From positions 1 to 64,000 of the forward strand of contig JAQXOE010000010.1 of NCBI GenBank assembly GCA_029098505.1: a stretch of DNA of 64,000 nucleotides. The letters are read 5' to 3'. The notes beneath the pieces are model-generated. The model searched no databases and was not told where the DNA came from. It was given only the letters and a program-made list of their open reading frames with translations. Every line of letters starts with the position of its first letter. Position 1 is the stretch's first letter. Below, piece by piece: positions 1 to 8,382 of this stretch. The position numbers and the translations under genes were made by a program. Source of the stretch: Bacteroidales bacterium. GTDB lineage: Bacteria > Bacteroidota > Bacteroidia > Bacteroidales > UBA932.

Positions 1-150
1 TATCCGGATATCCTGAACTTCTTCGAAAACAGATCAACGAACGCTTCCGCGGAATCCTTCAACTCCAAAATCAAGAACTTCCGTGCTCAACTAAGAGGTG
101 TATCCGATGTCAAATACTTCCTCTTTAGACTTCAGAATATCCATGCTTAA
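1..150 (+). pseudogene. Transposase C-terminal end (ISL3/ISAon1-like), cut by window edge
   Basis: Frame 1 is open from the first base to a TAA stop and gives about 49 residues containing NRSTNASAESFNSKIKNF and ending in FLFRLQNIHA. This is the typical C-terminus of ISL3-group (ISAon1-type) DDE transposases, where the N-[AS]-x-A-E-[SG]-FN-x-KIK segment carries the last catalytic glutamate. The rest lies outside the window, so I cannot say whether the element is intact. No clear terminal inverted repeat is visible in the 60 bases after the stop. It marks the left end as a mobile-element boundary next to an orphan barrel protein. It is marked as a pseudogene only because it is partial here. Confidence 0.75.
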
Positions 151-210
151 ACACATAGTTTTCCCCCCTGACCCAGTTTTTCTTTGTCAACAGATTAGTA
201 TACATTACTT

Positions 211-753
211 ATGAAACGCTTGCTCATTGCTATAATTGCTTTACTCACTGTAACTTGCTCTTTTGCACAGCCTCGTGCACTTGGCGGCTATGTCTCCATT
301 TTTAGCGATGGTGTATATTACCAACATACTATTGCCGAGAGCGTTTTTTTCGAAGCTCAGTTAGGTCTGGATAACAGTACATTTGTGAAATTTGGCCCTG
401 GTGCGGACTTAAGTGTAAACATCAACTTCATTGTTGCCAGCGTTCCCAAAAATAACAGAACAACGAATTTTTGGTATGGAATAGGTCTTCATGGTTCATA
501 TGGAGTAACAGGCTTGTATCATCCTGCTAATGATACAAATCCATTTGTCGGTATTGCCCTGAATCTTGGTTTTGACATCTCATTCAATAATCATCTTCAA
601 TTCTATACTAAATGGAGCCCGAAATTCGGAAAGACTTGGGGATTAAGTAATGAATATGAGGGTAATCCCACATCAAAGATGGTCTCACAATTTGATTTCG
701 CAAAAGCCATCTTAGGCATTATTCCGGAATTTGGCTTAGCTTATTCGTTTTAG
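211..753 (+). CDS. Small exported protein, probable outer-membrane beta-barrel
   Basis: The 180-residue product starts with a signal peptide (MKRLLIAIIALLTVTCSFAQ, cleavage after AQ). The mature part is made of alternating short hydrophobic and polar strands with many Gly, Phe and Tyr residues (GYVSIFSDGVYYQ, FWYGIGLHGSYG) and ends in an aromatic residue (LAYSF), the usual terminal strand of an outer-membrane barrel. I do not recognise a specific family. It stands alone between the transposase end and a repeat-rich gap, so it may be cargo of, or isolated by, past transposition. AT content is higher than in the neighbouring housekeeping genes, which fits an acquired gene. Confidence 0.6.
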   Translation: MKRLLIAIIALLTVTCSFAQPRALGGYVSIFSDGVYYQHTIAESVFFEAQLGLDNSTFVKFGPGADLSVNINFIVASVPKNNRTTNFWYGIGLHGSYGVTGLYHPANDTNPFVGIALNLGFDISFNNHLQFYTKWSPKFGKTWGLSNEYEGNPTSKMVSQFDFAKAILGIIPEFGLAYSF

Positions 754-767
754 CTAAACCTTCTCTT

Positions 768-821
768 GTGGGGGCTTCCTAGTCTTGCTCTGGCTGTGGG
801 GCTTCCTCGGCCGACTCTGGC
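768..821 (+). repeat. Two degenerate direct repeats of about 27 bp
   Basis: Two adjacent units read TGTGGGG(G)CTTCCT, about eight variable bases, then CTCTGGC. A third partial unit (CATGGGGGATAAG) runs straight into the dispersed palindromic element that follows. The similarity of TGTGGGG to the end of that element suggests that repeated insertion or slippage built the array. No coding potential is seen. Confidence 0.5.
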
Positions 822-822
822 C

Positions 823-934
823 ATGGGGGATAAGTGCCTGGTAGTCAGTGAATTAAGCATTTGTCTATGGTAAATTTTGCCCATAGACAATTAGCTAAAA
901 CATTGATACACAATAGGTTATCCCCCCCCCACGC
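823..934 (+). repeat. Dispersed palindromic element, copy 1 (MITE/REP-like)
   Basis: About 112 bp with inverted ends: ATGGGGGATAAG on the left and the complement of GCGTGGGGGGGGATAAC on the right. Inside is an imperfect palindrome around TTGTCTATGG...CCATAGACAA. The same layout with related sequence occurs at 28650 (inverted), 45556 and 47234. All copies are intergenic and none encodes a protein. Shared internal words are GATACACA, GTCTATGG and AAGTGCCTG. The small ORFs called across it on both strands are by-products of the repeat. Confidence 0.75.
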
Positions 935-1044
935 GAACCGCAGCATAAGGAACCACGCTAACTGCGGCATAAGGAACCACGCTAACTGCGGCAAAGGGAA
1001 CCACGCTAACCGCGGCATAAGGAACCACGCTAACCGCGGCAAAA
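931..1044 (+). repeat. 24-bp tandem repeat, four full copies plus a partial one
   Basis: Units GGAACCACGCTAACTGCGGC plus four bases (ATAA or AAAG/AAAA) start at 949, 973, 997 and 1021, with a degenerate unit at 931-948 that overlaps the right end of the palindromic element. Copies differ only at the T/C of CTAACTG/CTAACCG and in the last four bases, which suggests recent expansion. There are no unique spacers, so this is a minisatellite and not a CRISPR array. Confidence 0.85.
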
Positions 1045-1134
1045 GACCCTGCGTACCCGCGCTGCTGAGTCCATTGAAGTTCTGCGGAAACCTGCATCCA
1101 CCCACGAAGGCCAATGAAGCCATTCGGAAGGCCG

Positions 1135-1169
1135 CTGACATCTCGCGGAAGCTCGCTGTCAGTCCTTTT
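1135..1169 (+). terminator. Possible weak intrinsic terminator
   Basis: A 6-bp stem CTGACA/TGTCAG with a 16-base loop holding a small inner GCG/CGC stem is followed by TCCTTTTTGC. The stem is short and the nearest upstream + strand gene ends 380 bases earlier, so this may be only local structure. The rest of 1045-1292 holds no gene; no promoter box could be assigned with confidence for the efflux operon. Confidence 0.3.
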
Positions 1170-1292
1170 TGCTTTCCCTTTCTTTGATTTCACAGTGATA
1201 TTCTAAAATATTTCAAGCCTAAATCGTTAAATATTAATAAATAGGCACGAATATTGTGTAAAAATATCACCCGTTGTTTTATCAAAGAAAAA

Positions 1293-2762
1293 ATGAAGAA
1301 AGGTTTATTATTGTTGATTTCCTCACTTCTCATCGCGCCTGCCAATGTGTTCGCACAGTTCAGGACAGACCTGCCCGAGGCTTCAGTCGAAGAGCAGGAA
1401 ACAGAGCCTGCGCTTGTCCTCACACTGGAAAAGGCTATAGAAATTGCCTTGAGCGAAAATGCTGCGGTGAAAGTGGCGGATATGGAAATTCAGAGAAGCT
1501 CCTATGCTTTGAAGGGCTCTTACGCTTCTCTGTTCCCGTCTCTTGACGGATCTGCTTCTTATTCAAGAACTATCAAGAAGCAGGTGATGTATATGGATTT
1601 TGATATGAGCGCCCTCGGAGGTATGGGTGGCGGACAGGGTTCAGGAGATACTGAAATACCTGATATGGGTGATACATCAGCCTCTTCAGGGGCTTCCTCT
1701 TCAGGTGGCGGTATTGAGGTTGGCCGTTGGAATACCTATACTGCAGGAGTCCAGGCCACTATGCCTTTGGTAAATGCCCAGCTTTGGAAGAGCATCAAGA
1801 TTTCAGCCCAGGATGTTGAACTGGCAGTTGAAAAGGCCAGGTCATCCAAGCTTGAGACCGTGACCCAGGTAAAACAGGCCTTCTATGGTGTTCTGCTTGC
1901 CAAGGAAGCCTTCAATGTTTACAAGAGCGTTTACGAGAATGCGCTTGACAATTTCAAGCAGACCGAGATGCGCTACAACGTGCAGAAGGCTTCGGAACTT
2001 GAGTACCAGCGCGCGAAGGCGACTGTCCAGAATGCCATTCCGAACGTTTACGACTCTGAGAATTCGGTGATACTTGGCTTGTGGCAGCTCAAGGCTGTGA
2101 TGGGCATTGACCTTGACACTGAGATTGACATTGCCGGAAGCCTCAATGACTATAGCGAGCATATGTTCCGCGATATGTACGAAGGCAGCGAGATGACTCT
2201 TGAGGGCAATTCCACCCTCCGCCAGCTTGCGATTCAGGCTGAGGAGCTAGCCAATGCCGTAAAGCTGCAGCAATACGCATCTCTTCCTTCGCTCGGACTT
2301 TCGTTCTCATACAGTATGAATGCGATGACCAACGATTTCAAATTCAGTGAGTACCAGTGGTCTCCTTATTCAGCTGTCGGCCTCAGCTTGCAGATTCCTA
2401 TCTTCGCGGGCGGAAAGCGCTCGAATGCCGTTCGCCAGGCCCAGACCCAGTACAATCAGATGAAGGTGCAGCAGGAGAATACCGAGCGGCAATTGAAGAT
2501 TGCCATTCGCCAGTATCTCTCGCAGATGGAGACGAGCATGAAGAACTATTACGCCGCTGAGGCGGGAGTCGAGACTGCTCTCAAGGCCTTCGATATTGCC
2601 CAGAAAACCTACAACCTCGGCAAGAGCACCATCACTGAGCTCAATGACGCGAGACTCGCGCTGACCCAGGCACAACTCGGCCAGTCTCAGGCCATTTATA
2701 ACTTCGTAATTGCAAAAGCCAATCTTGAGCAGACCCTCGGATGTGATCTGACTCTACAATAA
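1293..2762 (+). CDS. TolC-family outer-membrane efflux channel
   Basis: The 489-residue product begins with a signal peptide (MKKGLLLLISSLLIAPANVFAQ). The ATG at 1293 was chosen over the TTG at 1254 used in the ORF track because it starts exactly at this signal. The mature protein has the two long alpha-helical repeats of the OEP/TolC family (ALEKAIEIALSENAAVKVADMEIQ near the start, LKAFDIAQKTYNLGKSTITELNDARLALTQAQ near the end), separated by barrel-like stretches. A Gly/Ser-rich insert (GGMGGGQGSGDTEIPDMGD) lies at about residues 105-145. TolC trimers form the outer-membrane exit duct of tripartite pumps. It is the first gene of an efflux operon, 18 bp from the adaptor gene. The exported substrate is not evident. 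Confidence 0.93.
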   Translation: MKKGLLLLISSLLIAPANVFAQFRTDLPEASVEEQETEPALVLTLEKAIEIALSENAAVKVADMEIQRSSYALKGSYASLFPSLDGSASYSRTIKKQVMYMDFDMSALGGMGGGQGSGDTEIPDMGDTSASSGASSSGGGIEVGRWNTYTAGVQATMPLVNAQLWKSIKISAQDVELAVEKARSSKLETVTQVKQAFYGVLLAKEAFNVYKSVYENALDNFKQTEMRYNVQKASELEYQRAKATVQNAIPNVYDSENSVILGLWQLKAVMGIDLDTEIDIAGSLNDYSEHMFRDMYEGSEMTLEGNSTLRQLAIQAEELANAVKLQQYASLPSLGLSFSYSMNAMTNDFKFSEYQWSPYSAVGLSLQIPIFAGGKRSNAVRQAQTQYNQMKVQQENTERQLKIAIRQYLSQMETSMKNYYAAEAGVETALKAFDIAQKTYNLGKSTITELNDARLALTQAQLGQSQAIYNFVIAKANLEQTLGCDLTLQ

Positions 2763-2780
2763 ACAATCAATCAGAAGAAT

Positions 2781-3812
2781 ATGAAATCAGGATTCAATTC
2801 AATCGTGATAGCAGGACTTGCCCTGATGGCGGTATCCTGCGCTCAAAATTCACCAAAAGGAAAAGCTGAGGAAAAGATGCCACAACTTGTGAACAATGTG
2901 GAAGTGGCTACAGCTGTGATTAAGGAAGTGCCTCAGGATGAAACATATACAACTACCGTTCAGGCTTATGTGACTAACAATGTCGTGCCTCAGAGCGGCT
3001 CGCGTATCAAGAAAATCAATGTCGAGATAGGCGATTTCGTGAGCAAGGGACAGGTGCTCGCCGAGATGGACCAGGCCAATCTCCAGCAGACACGCCTCAA
3101 GCTGGCCAACGATTCTACCGAGCTTGGCCGTCTCAAGGAGCTCTATGCCCAGGGTGGTATCTCAAAGTCTGATTTCGAGCAGGTTCAGCTGGCATACAAT
3201 GTATCCAGGACCCAGTACGAGAACCTCGTTGAGAATACCATACTCCGCTCTCCTGTAAACGGAGTCATCACAGCTCGCAACTATGATGCGGGCGATATGT
3301 ATGCGATGTCATCTCCTATCTTTACAGTCCAGCAGATTACTCCTGTCAAGCTCCTCGTGGCTATTTCGGAAACTGATTACACCAAGGTAAAGAAGGGTGA
3401 TTCAGTTCAGGTGACCGCAGATGCCCTTCCTGGAAGGACATTCACCGGCAAGGTGGACCGCATCTATCCTACCATCGATCCCGCTACCCATACCTTTACA
3501 GCGGAGGTGGTAGTTCAGAATTCTGACAGGGCCCTCCGTCCTGGAATGTTTGCTCGCGCCCACGTGACCTTTGCCGTAAACAAGAGCATTGTCATTCCTG
3601 ACAGCGGTATTATGAAACTTCAGGGCTCAGGCCAGAAGTCTGTATTTGTACTTAATTCTGACAATACGGTTTCCAGCCGTGTCGTTACTGTCGGAAGGCA
3701 TTACGAGGGCCAGTATGAGATTCTTTCAGGCCTCAATGAAGGTGAACAGGTAGTTGTCAAGGGCTTCTCATCCCTCAAGAGCGGATCAGAAGTCAACGTA
3801 ATCTCCAAATAG
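2781..3812 (+). CDS. RND efflux periplasmic adaptor (membrane fusion protein)
   Basis: The 343-residue protein is a predicted lipoprotein (LMAVSC lipobox at about residue 20) anchored in the inner membrane. It shows the AcrA/HlyD order: barrel-sandwich first half (VVPQSGSRIKKINVEIGDFVSKGQVLAEMD), a short alpha hairpin (residues ~95-140), barrel-sandwich second half (ILRSPVNGVITARNYDAGDM), a beta-barrel domain and a membrane-proximal domain ending in LNEGEQVVVKGFSSLKSGSEV. It bridges the upstream TolC-like channel and the downstream RND pump. Spacing is 18 bp and 9 bp to its neighbours, so the three are almost certainly co-transcribed. Confidence 0.94.
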   Translation: MKSGFNSIVIAGLALMAVSCAQNSPKGKAEEKMPQLVNNVEVATAVIKEVPQDETYTTTVQAYVTNNVVPQSGSRIKKINVEIGDFVSKGQVLAEMDQANLQQTRLKLANDSTELGRLKELYAQGGISKSDFEQVQLAYNVSRTQYENLVENTILRSPVNGVITARNYDAGDMYAMSSPIFTVQQITPVKLLVAISETDYTKVKKGDSVQVTADALPGRTFTGKVDRIYPTIDPATHTFTAEVVVQNSDRALRPGMFARAHVTFAVNKSIVIPDSGIMKLQGSGQKSVFVLNSDNTVSSRVVTVGRHYEGQYEILSGLNEGEQVVVKGFSSLKSGSEVNVISK

Positions 3813-3821
3813 CAGAATCAA

Positions 3822-6800
3822 ATGAGCATATATAGAAAAGCGGTGAATAATCCGGTCACGACGGCGCTCGTTTTCGTCGCCTTTATGGTGTTCGGAGTAT
3901 TCTCCCTTATCAAAACCCCTATTGCCCAGTTCCCGGACTTCGACGCCAATGTCATTATGGTGATGTCATCGTATCCGGGTACGAGTGCAGCCGATATCGA
4001 GACCAATCTTACCAAGACTCTCGAGAATACTCTCAATGGAGTGAGCCACCTCAAGGAACTCAACTCCACCTCGAGGGAGAATATGTCCCTCATTATGCTC
4101 CAGTTCGAGTACGGCATTGACATTGACGATGCCACCAATGACGTACGTGACAAGATAGATATGGTCAGCTCTGCACTTCCTGACGGTGCTTCAAAGCCTG
4201 TCATAATGAAGTTCAGCGCTGAGGATATGCCTATTATGATTATGTCGGCGACGGCGGAGGAAAGTCTTCCGGGACTTGAGAAAATCCTTGATGACAAGCT
4301 TGCCACCCCTCTCGCACGAGTATCAGGCGTGGGTACCGTATCCATCACCGGAGCTCCTTCACGCGAGATCCAGGTATATTGCGACCCTGTAAAACTTCAG
4401 GCTTACGGCTTGTCAGTCAGCACTATATCCCAGATTATCGCATCAGAAAACAGGAACATCCCTTCCGGAAGCATTGACATAGGTTCGGAGACTGCATCCC
4501 TCAGAGTGGAGGGCGAATTCTCGGATCCTTCTGAGCTTCTGGACGTAGTGCTTGGTTCCTTCAACGGCCGGGTGGTCTATCTCAGGGATGTGGCTGATAT
4601 TCACGACGGTTCACAGGAGAAGGAAGTGGAGTCATATACCGACGGCATACGTTCGGCACAGATTGTCATCCAGAAGCAGAGCGGTGCGAATACCGTCAAC
4701 GTTATACGTAACGTGAAGAAGACTCTTGCCGAGGTCGAGAAAACCCTCCCTTCTGATATAGTCGTGACTACAGTCGTGGACTCATCCAGCGAGATTGTCA
4801 ATACCATCAACTCATTGAAGGAAACCATCATCATCACCTTCCTGGTGGTTATGCTTGTGGTATTTGTCTTCCTTGGCAGGTGGAGAGCCACCTTCATCAT
4901 CGTGCTTTCCATCCCTATTGCCCTTCTCGCATCTCTGGTTTATCTCTTCGCGACCGGCAATACCCTGAATATCATTTCGATGTCAGCGCTTTCGATAGCG
5001 ATAGGTATGGTCGTCGATGATGCAATCGTGGTGCTGGAGAACATTTCCACCCATCTCGAGCGCGGAGAAAAGGCCAAAGAGGCTGCTGTTCACGGTACTT
5101 CCGAGGTAGCAATCTCCGTAATCGCTTCCACCCTCACTATGCTCTGCGTGTTCCTGCCTCTCACAATGATGACAGGTATGGCGGGCATTATGTTCAAGCA
5201 GTTGGGCTGGATAGTCAGCATCATTATGATAGTCTCTACGACCGCAGCGCTTACCCTCGTGCCTATGATGTGCTCGAAGATGCTTAAGGCCGGTCCAAAG
5301 ACAGGAAAGCTCCATACACTTATTTTTACACCTATCAATAAGGCTCTCGACTGGATTTCAGCCGTCTATGCAAAGATTATTGCTTGGGCTGTAACTCATC
5401 GCAAGACTGTGGTGCTGAGTGCGTTGGCTATTTTTGCCCTGGTACTTGGCCTGCTCGGACCGAGAATCGAGACCGAGTTCTTCCCTCACAGCGACAGCGA
5501 CCGTCTCACAGTCAGTATTGAGCTTCCTGCCGGAACTAACCAGGATGTGACGGCAGACTTCGCAAAGCGTTTCTACGCTCACGTTCTTGAGGCTGTACCG
5601 GAGATACTGATTTGCAGCTACAACTATGGTCAGGCTGATGCTGACAATGCCTATGCAAGTATGAGGTCGAACGGTTCGAACATTATGTCAATGAATATGA
5701 ACATAGGCAGTTCGGAGAATCGTAAGCGTACTTCTGCTGAGCTGGCAGACGTTATCCGTGACGTGATGAATTCCTATCCGGAAATCAAGAAGGGAACTGT
5801 CAGTGAAGGCGGCGGCGGAATGGGCGGCGCTTCTTCAGTCAAACTCGAGATTTACGGTTATGATTTTGGCACCACCGATGCAGTGGCAGCGCAGTTCAAG
5901 GAGATGATGCTCGAAAATCCGGCATTCACTGAGGTGATTATCAGCCGTGATGAGTATACTCCTGAGTATCAGATGTCTTTCGACAGAACCAAGCTTGCCG
6001 TAGCCGGTTTGAACTCATCTACAGCAGCTGCAGCTTTCAGCGCTGCAATGAGCGGATCCGTCGGTTCCTTCTACCGTGAGAACGGTGATGAGTACAATAT
6101 CCGCGTCAGATATGCTCCTGAGTTCAGGACCAGCATCGAGGATATTGAAAATATCGTTGTTTACAACAATGCCGGCAAGGCCTTGAGAATGAAGGATCTC
6201 GGAACGGTTGTCGAGGCCGAGGTACCGCCTTCAATTTCCAGAAAGGACCGCGAAAGAGTGGTGACGGTCACCGGAGTCGTAGCCAACGACATTCCTCTTG
6301 GAAAGGCAGTCAAGGTATCGCAGAGCTTAATCGAAAATGCAGAAGTCCCTTCAGAGGTGTCTGTGGAGATAGCCGGTGACTATGAAGACCAGCAGGAAAT
6401 GTTCGGCGATATGATATTGCTGATGGTACTCATTGTCCTGCTTGTATATATGGTGATGGCATCTCAGTTCGAGTCATTTATGAGTCCTTTCGTGATTATG
6501 TTCTCGGTTCCATTCGCATTCGTGGGAGTGATACTCGGTCTTTCATTGACCGGAACAGCTCTTGGAATGATGGCAATGGTCGGTATCATTATCCTCTTGG
6601 GTATAGTGGTCAAGAACGGTATTGTGCTCATTGACTACACCATACTTTGCCGTGAAAGGGGTATGAGCGTCATAGACTCTACCGTTGCGGCTGCCCGCAG
6701 CCGTCTCCGTCCTATCCTTATGACCACCCTTACCACCGTGCTTGGTATGCTCCCTATGGCTCTCGGCACAGGCGAAGGTTCGGAAATGTGGCGTTCACTC

Positions 6801-6926
6801 GGTATGACGGTATGTTGGGGTCTTTCAGTATCATCCCTCATCACTCTCATACTCATTCCTACTGTTTATTGCGCCATTGCGCTCCGCCAGGAACGCAAAA
6901 AGGCTAAGAAGGCACTCAAAGCATAG
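3822..6926 (+). CDS. RND-family inner-membrane efflux pump (AcrB/MexB type)
   Basis: The 1034-residue product has the full hydrophobe/amphiphile RND plan: TM1 at residues 10-30, a first periplasmic loop, TM2-6, a second loop and TM8-12. The TM4 proton-relay pair is present in GMVVDDAIVVLENI (about residues 395-408), and the conserved GIVVKNGIVLIDY segment is in the C-terminal half. The second loop has a Gly-rich stretch (SEGGGGMGGASS). Such pumps use the proton gradient to drive drugs, detergents or bile-type compounds through the TolC channel. No local TetR- or AraC-type regulator is seen beside the operon, so regulation is unknown. Confidence 0.95.
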   Translation: MSIYRKAVNNPVTTALVFVAFMVFGVFSLIKTPIAQFPDFDANVIMVMSSYPGTSAADIETNLTKTLENTLNGVSHLKELNSTSRENMSLIMLQFEYGIDIDDATNDVRDKIDMVSSALPDGASKPVIMKFSAEDMPIMIMSATAEESLPGLEKILDDKLATPLARVSGVGTVSITGAPSREIQVYCDPVKLQAYGLSVSTISQIIASENRNIPSGSIDIGSETASLRVEGEFSDPSELLDVVLGSFNGRVVYLRDVADIHDGSQEKEVESYTDGIRSAQIVIQKQSGANTVNVIRNVKKTLAEVEKTLPSDIVVTTVVDSSSEIVNTINSLKETIIITFLVVMLVVFVFLGRWRATFIIVLSIPIALLASLVYLFATGNTLNIISMSALSIAIGMVVDDAIVVLENISTHLERGEKAKEAAVHGTSEVAISVIASTLTMLCVFLPLTMMTGMAGIMFKQLGWIVSIIMIVSTTAALTLVPMMCSKMLKAGPKTGKLHTLIFTPINKALDWISAVYAKIIAWAVTHRKTVVLSALAIFALVLGLLGPRIETEFFPHSDSDRLTVSIELPAGTNQDVTADFAKRFYAHVLEAVPEILICSYNYGQADADNAYASMRSNGSNIMSMNMNIGSSENRKRTSAELADVIRDVMNSYPEIKKGTVSEGGGGMGGASSVKLEIYGYDFGTTDAVAAQFKEMMLENPAFTEVIISRDEYTPEYQMSFDRTKLAVAGLNSSTAAAAFSAAMSGSVGSFYRENGDEYNIRVRYAPEFRTSIEDIENIVVYNNAGKALRMKDLGTVVEAEVPPSISRKDRERVVTVTGVVANDIPLGKAVKVSQSLIENAEVPSEVSVEIAGDYEDQQEMFGDMILLMVLIVLLVYMVMASQFESFMSPFVIMFSVPFAFVGVILGLSLTGTALGMMAMVGIIILLGIVVKNGIVLIDYTILCRERGMSVIDSTVAAARSRLRPILMTTLTTVLGMLPMALGTGEGSEMWRSLGMTVCWGLSVSSLITLILIPTVYCAIALRQERKKAKKALKA

Positions 6927-6932
6927 TACAAT

Positions 6933-7226
6933 ATGAAAGCAATATTCGTATCATACAATCAGGCATACAACCAGGAGATAATCGAAGTTCTTGAAAAGAA
7001 CGGACAGAGGGGCTTCACGAACTGGGAGAATATCCAGGGACGCGGCTCTGTTGACGGGACTCCGCATTATGGAAACCACGCCTGGCCGGAGATGAACTTC
7101 GCCCTCCTGACCGTGGTTGAAGACGGAAAGGTCGATTCTATCCTGAAGGACCTGAAAACCAAGGACGAGGACTATAAGGATTTGGGACTCAGGGCTTTCG
7201 TCTGGAATATAGAACAACAGTTATAG
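6933..7226 (+). CDS. Small PII-like protein linked to the RND pump
   Basis: This 97-residue soluble protein starts 6 bp after the RND stop codon. It has no signal peptide. The pattern MKAIFVSYNQAYNQEIIEVLEKNGQRGFTNW, then a loop rich in Gly and His (GRGSVDGTPHYGNHAW), then NFALLTVVEDGKVDSILKDLK matches the beta-alpha-beta / T-loop / beta-alpha layout of small PII-like signalling proteins. His and Trp in the loop could bind a metal or ligand. Small proteins of this kind are often the last gene of RND operons in Bacteroidetes. The fold assignment is inferred from pattern alone, and a role in sensing pump state or metal is speculative. Confidence 0.6.
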   Translation: MKAIFVSYNQAYNQEIIEVLEKNGQRGFTNWENIQGRGSVDGTPHYGNHAWPEMNFALLTVVEDGKVDSILKDLKTKDEDYKDLGLRAFVWNIEQQL

Positions 7227-7240
7227 GTTCCGGCTTGCTA

Positions 7241-7271
7241 TTTGATATCCAACCATAAATTCATATATTTG
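7241..7271 (+). promoter_or_regulatory. Promoter of trxA, inside the efflux-operon terminator
   Basis: TTTG (7241-7244), 19 bases, then TATATTTG (7264-7271) is a perfect match to the Bacteroidetes sigma-70-type promoter (-33 TTTG, -7 TAnnTTTG). The -7 box lies in the loop of the terminator hairpin of the preceding operon. Transcription would begin near 7278, giving a leader of about 25 bases before trxA. Confidence 0.75.
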
Positions 7272-7288
7272 TGGTTGGATTTTTTTTA
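7247..7288 (+). terminator. Intrinsic terminator of the efflux operon
   Basis: A perfect 9-bp stem ATCCAACCA/TGGTTGGAT with a 16-base loop is followed by eight or more T residues. It closes the TolC-MFP-RND-PII-like unit. The trxA promoter overlaps it. Confidence 0.85.
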
Positions 7289-7303
7289 TAACACTAAAGA
7301 ATT

Positions 7304-7618
7304 ATGGCAAAAGTAGTAAACAATTCAAATATCGCTGAGATACTTGCAGGTGACAAGCCTGTAATGATAGATTTTTGGGCAGTATGGTGCGGACCATGCA
7401 AGGCTCTGTCTCCTACTGTTGACGAAGTGGCGGAAGAATATGCCGACAGGGCAGTCATTGCCAAGTGCAATGTTGACGATGCTGACGATGTGGCTATGCA
7501 GTACCGTATCAGGAATATACCTACCCTGCTTTTCTTTAAGGACGGGGAACTCAAGGAGAGACTTGTCGGCCTAGTGTCGAAGAAGGAGATTACCGACATT
7601 CTTGACAGACTCGCATAA
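7304..7618 (+). CDS. trxA: Thioredoxin
   Basis: The 104-residue cytosolic protein is of normal thioredoxin length. The redox motif WCGPC is at residues 28-32 (FWAVWCGPCKAL), and the cis-proline region IRNIPTLLFFKDGE is at about 73-86. It reduces protein disulfides using electrons from thioredoxin reductase. There is no signal peptide, which separates it from the periplasmic thioredoxin-like proteins common in this phylum. It has its own promoter, and the next gene starts 12 bp downstream, so they may be co-transcribed. Confidence 0.96.
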   Translation: MAKVVNNSNIAEILAGDKPVMIDFWAVWCGPCKALSPTVDEVAEEYADRAVIAKCNVDDADDVAMQYRIRNIPTLLFFKDGELKERLVGLVSKKEITDILDRLA

Positions 7619-7630
7619 TTCTGTCCGTCT

Positions 7631-8350
7631 ATGAGAAGGTTGGCCGCACTTCTGGCATCTTTGATAATTTGTGCTCCTCTTCTGGCCCAGAATACTCCTG
7701 GAGAGGGACCTTCTATGTTGAGCGTCGGCTCGGCCGCATTCATTGGCGGTCTCGGTACCGCTGCTCTCCTCAGTAATAGCGATTACTCCAGTTTTGGTAT
7801 CATTGCTGGTTCGACCTCTTCAAGTACGTCCTTGGATGATCTCAAGACGGCAGCGGTGAATCAGTTCCACATAGGTGTGGTAGCCAAGCTTCCTCTTCCT
7901 CTGGGGCTTAACCTGCAGCCGGCGCTGATGTACAATGTGAAGGGTACCCTCGTTGACGGTGATATCCAGAATGCCAGATTGGATGCTACGGTGGGGTATC
8001 TGGAACTTCCCGTACAGGTTCAATGGGGCATCGGACTCGGAAAATTGCGTCCTTTCGTACTTGCGGAGCCTTTTGTGGGATATGCACTCAATACCAAGGG
8101 TGAGTTCAGTATCAGCGAGGCAAAGAAACCGGCTTCTGAACTGATAAATCGTCTGGAGTATGGTTTTGGGCTCGGTGCCGGCCTTGAAGTGGGCAATTTC
8201 CAGCTCAGCGGAAGGTATTTCTGGAATTTGGGCCAGCTTGTTGCTACCGAGGGAGTGGACCTTGACCGGATTAACGTCTCGATAAGGGACGCTATTTCCC
8301 AGAGGGATTCCTTCAACGGCTTTTCCCTCTCTCTGGCTTTCTTCTTCTGA
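7631..8350 (+). CDS. Exported outer-membrane beta-barrel protein (PorT/OmpA-barrel type)
   Basis: The 239-residue product has a signal peptide (MRRLAALLASLIICAPLLAQ) and a mature part of amphipathic strands (FHIGVVAKLPLPLGLNLQPALMYNVKG, YLELPVQVQWGIGLGKLRPFVLAEPFVGYALN, GFGLGAGLEVGNFQLSGRYFWNLGQL), ending in SLSLAFFF. The strand pattern 'LPVQVQW...RPFVLAEPFVGY' is typical of the PorT-like outer-membrane barrel family found throughout Bacteroidetes. No pathway can be assigned. It sits between trxA and a polyprenyl synthase. Confidence 0.75.
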   Translation: MRRLAALLASLIICAPLLAQNTPGEGPSMLSVGSAAFIGGLGTAALLSNSDYSSFGIIAGSTSSSTSLDDLKTAAVNQFHIGVVAKLPLPLGLNLQPALMYNVKGTLVDGDIQNARLDATVGYLELPVQVQWGIGLGKLRPFVLAEPFVGYALNTKGEFSISEAKKPASELINRLEYGFGLGAGLEVGNFQLSGRYFWNLGQLVATEGVDLDRINVSIRDAISQRDSFNGFSLSLAFFF

Positions 8351-8382
8351 TTGGGAACTGCTGTTTTACGTAAGGAACCAAA

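Noticed and set aside
949-1044. CRISPR array
   Set aside because: The 24-bp units are directly adjacent with no unique spacers and there are no cas genes nearby.
845-1193. Three small overlapping ORFs (both strands) with an 8-residue repeat
   Set aside because: They are translations of the 24-bp tandem repeat and palindromic element; the repeat length is divisible by 3, so all frames stay open. No start signal or family match.
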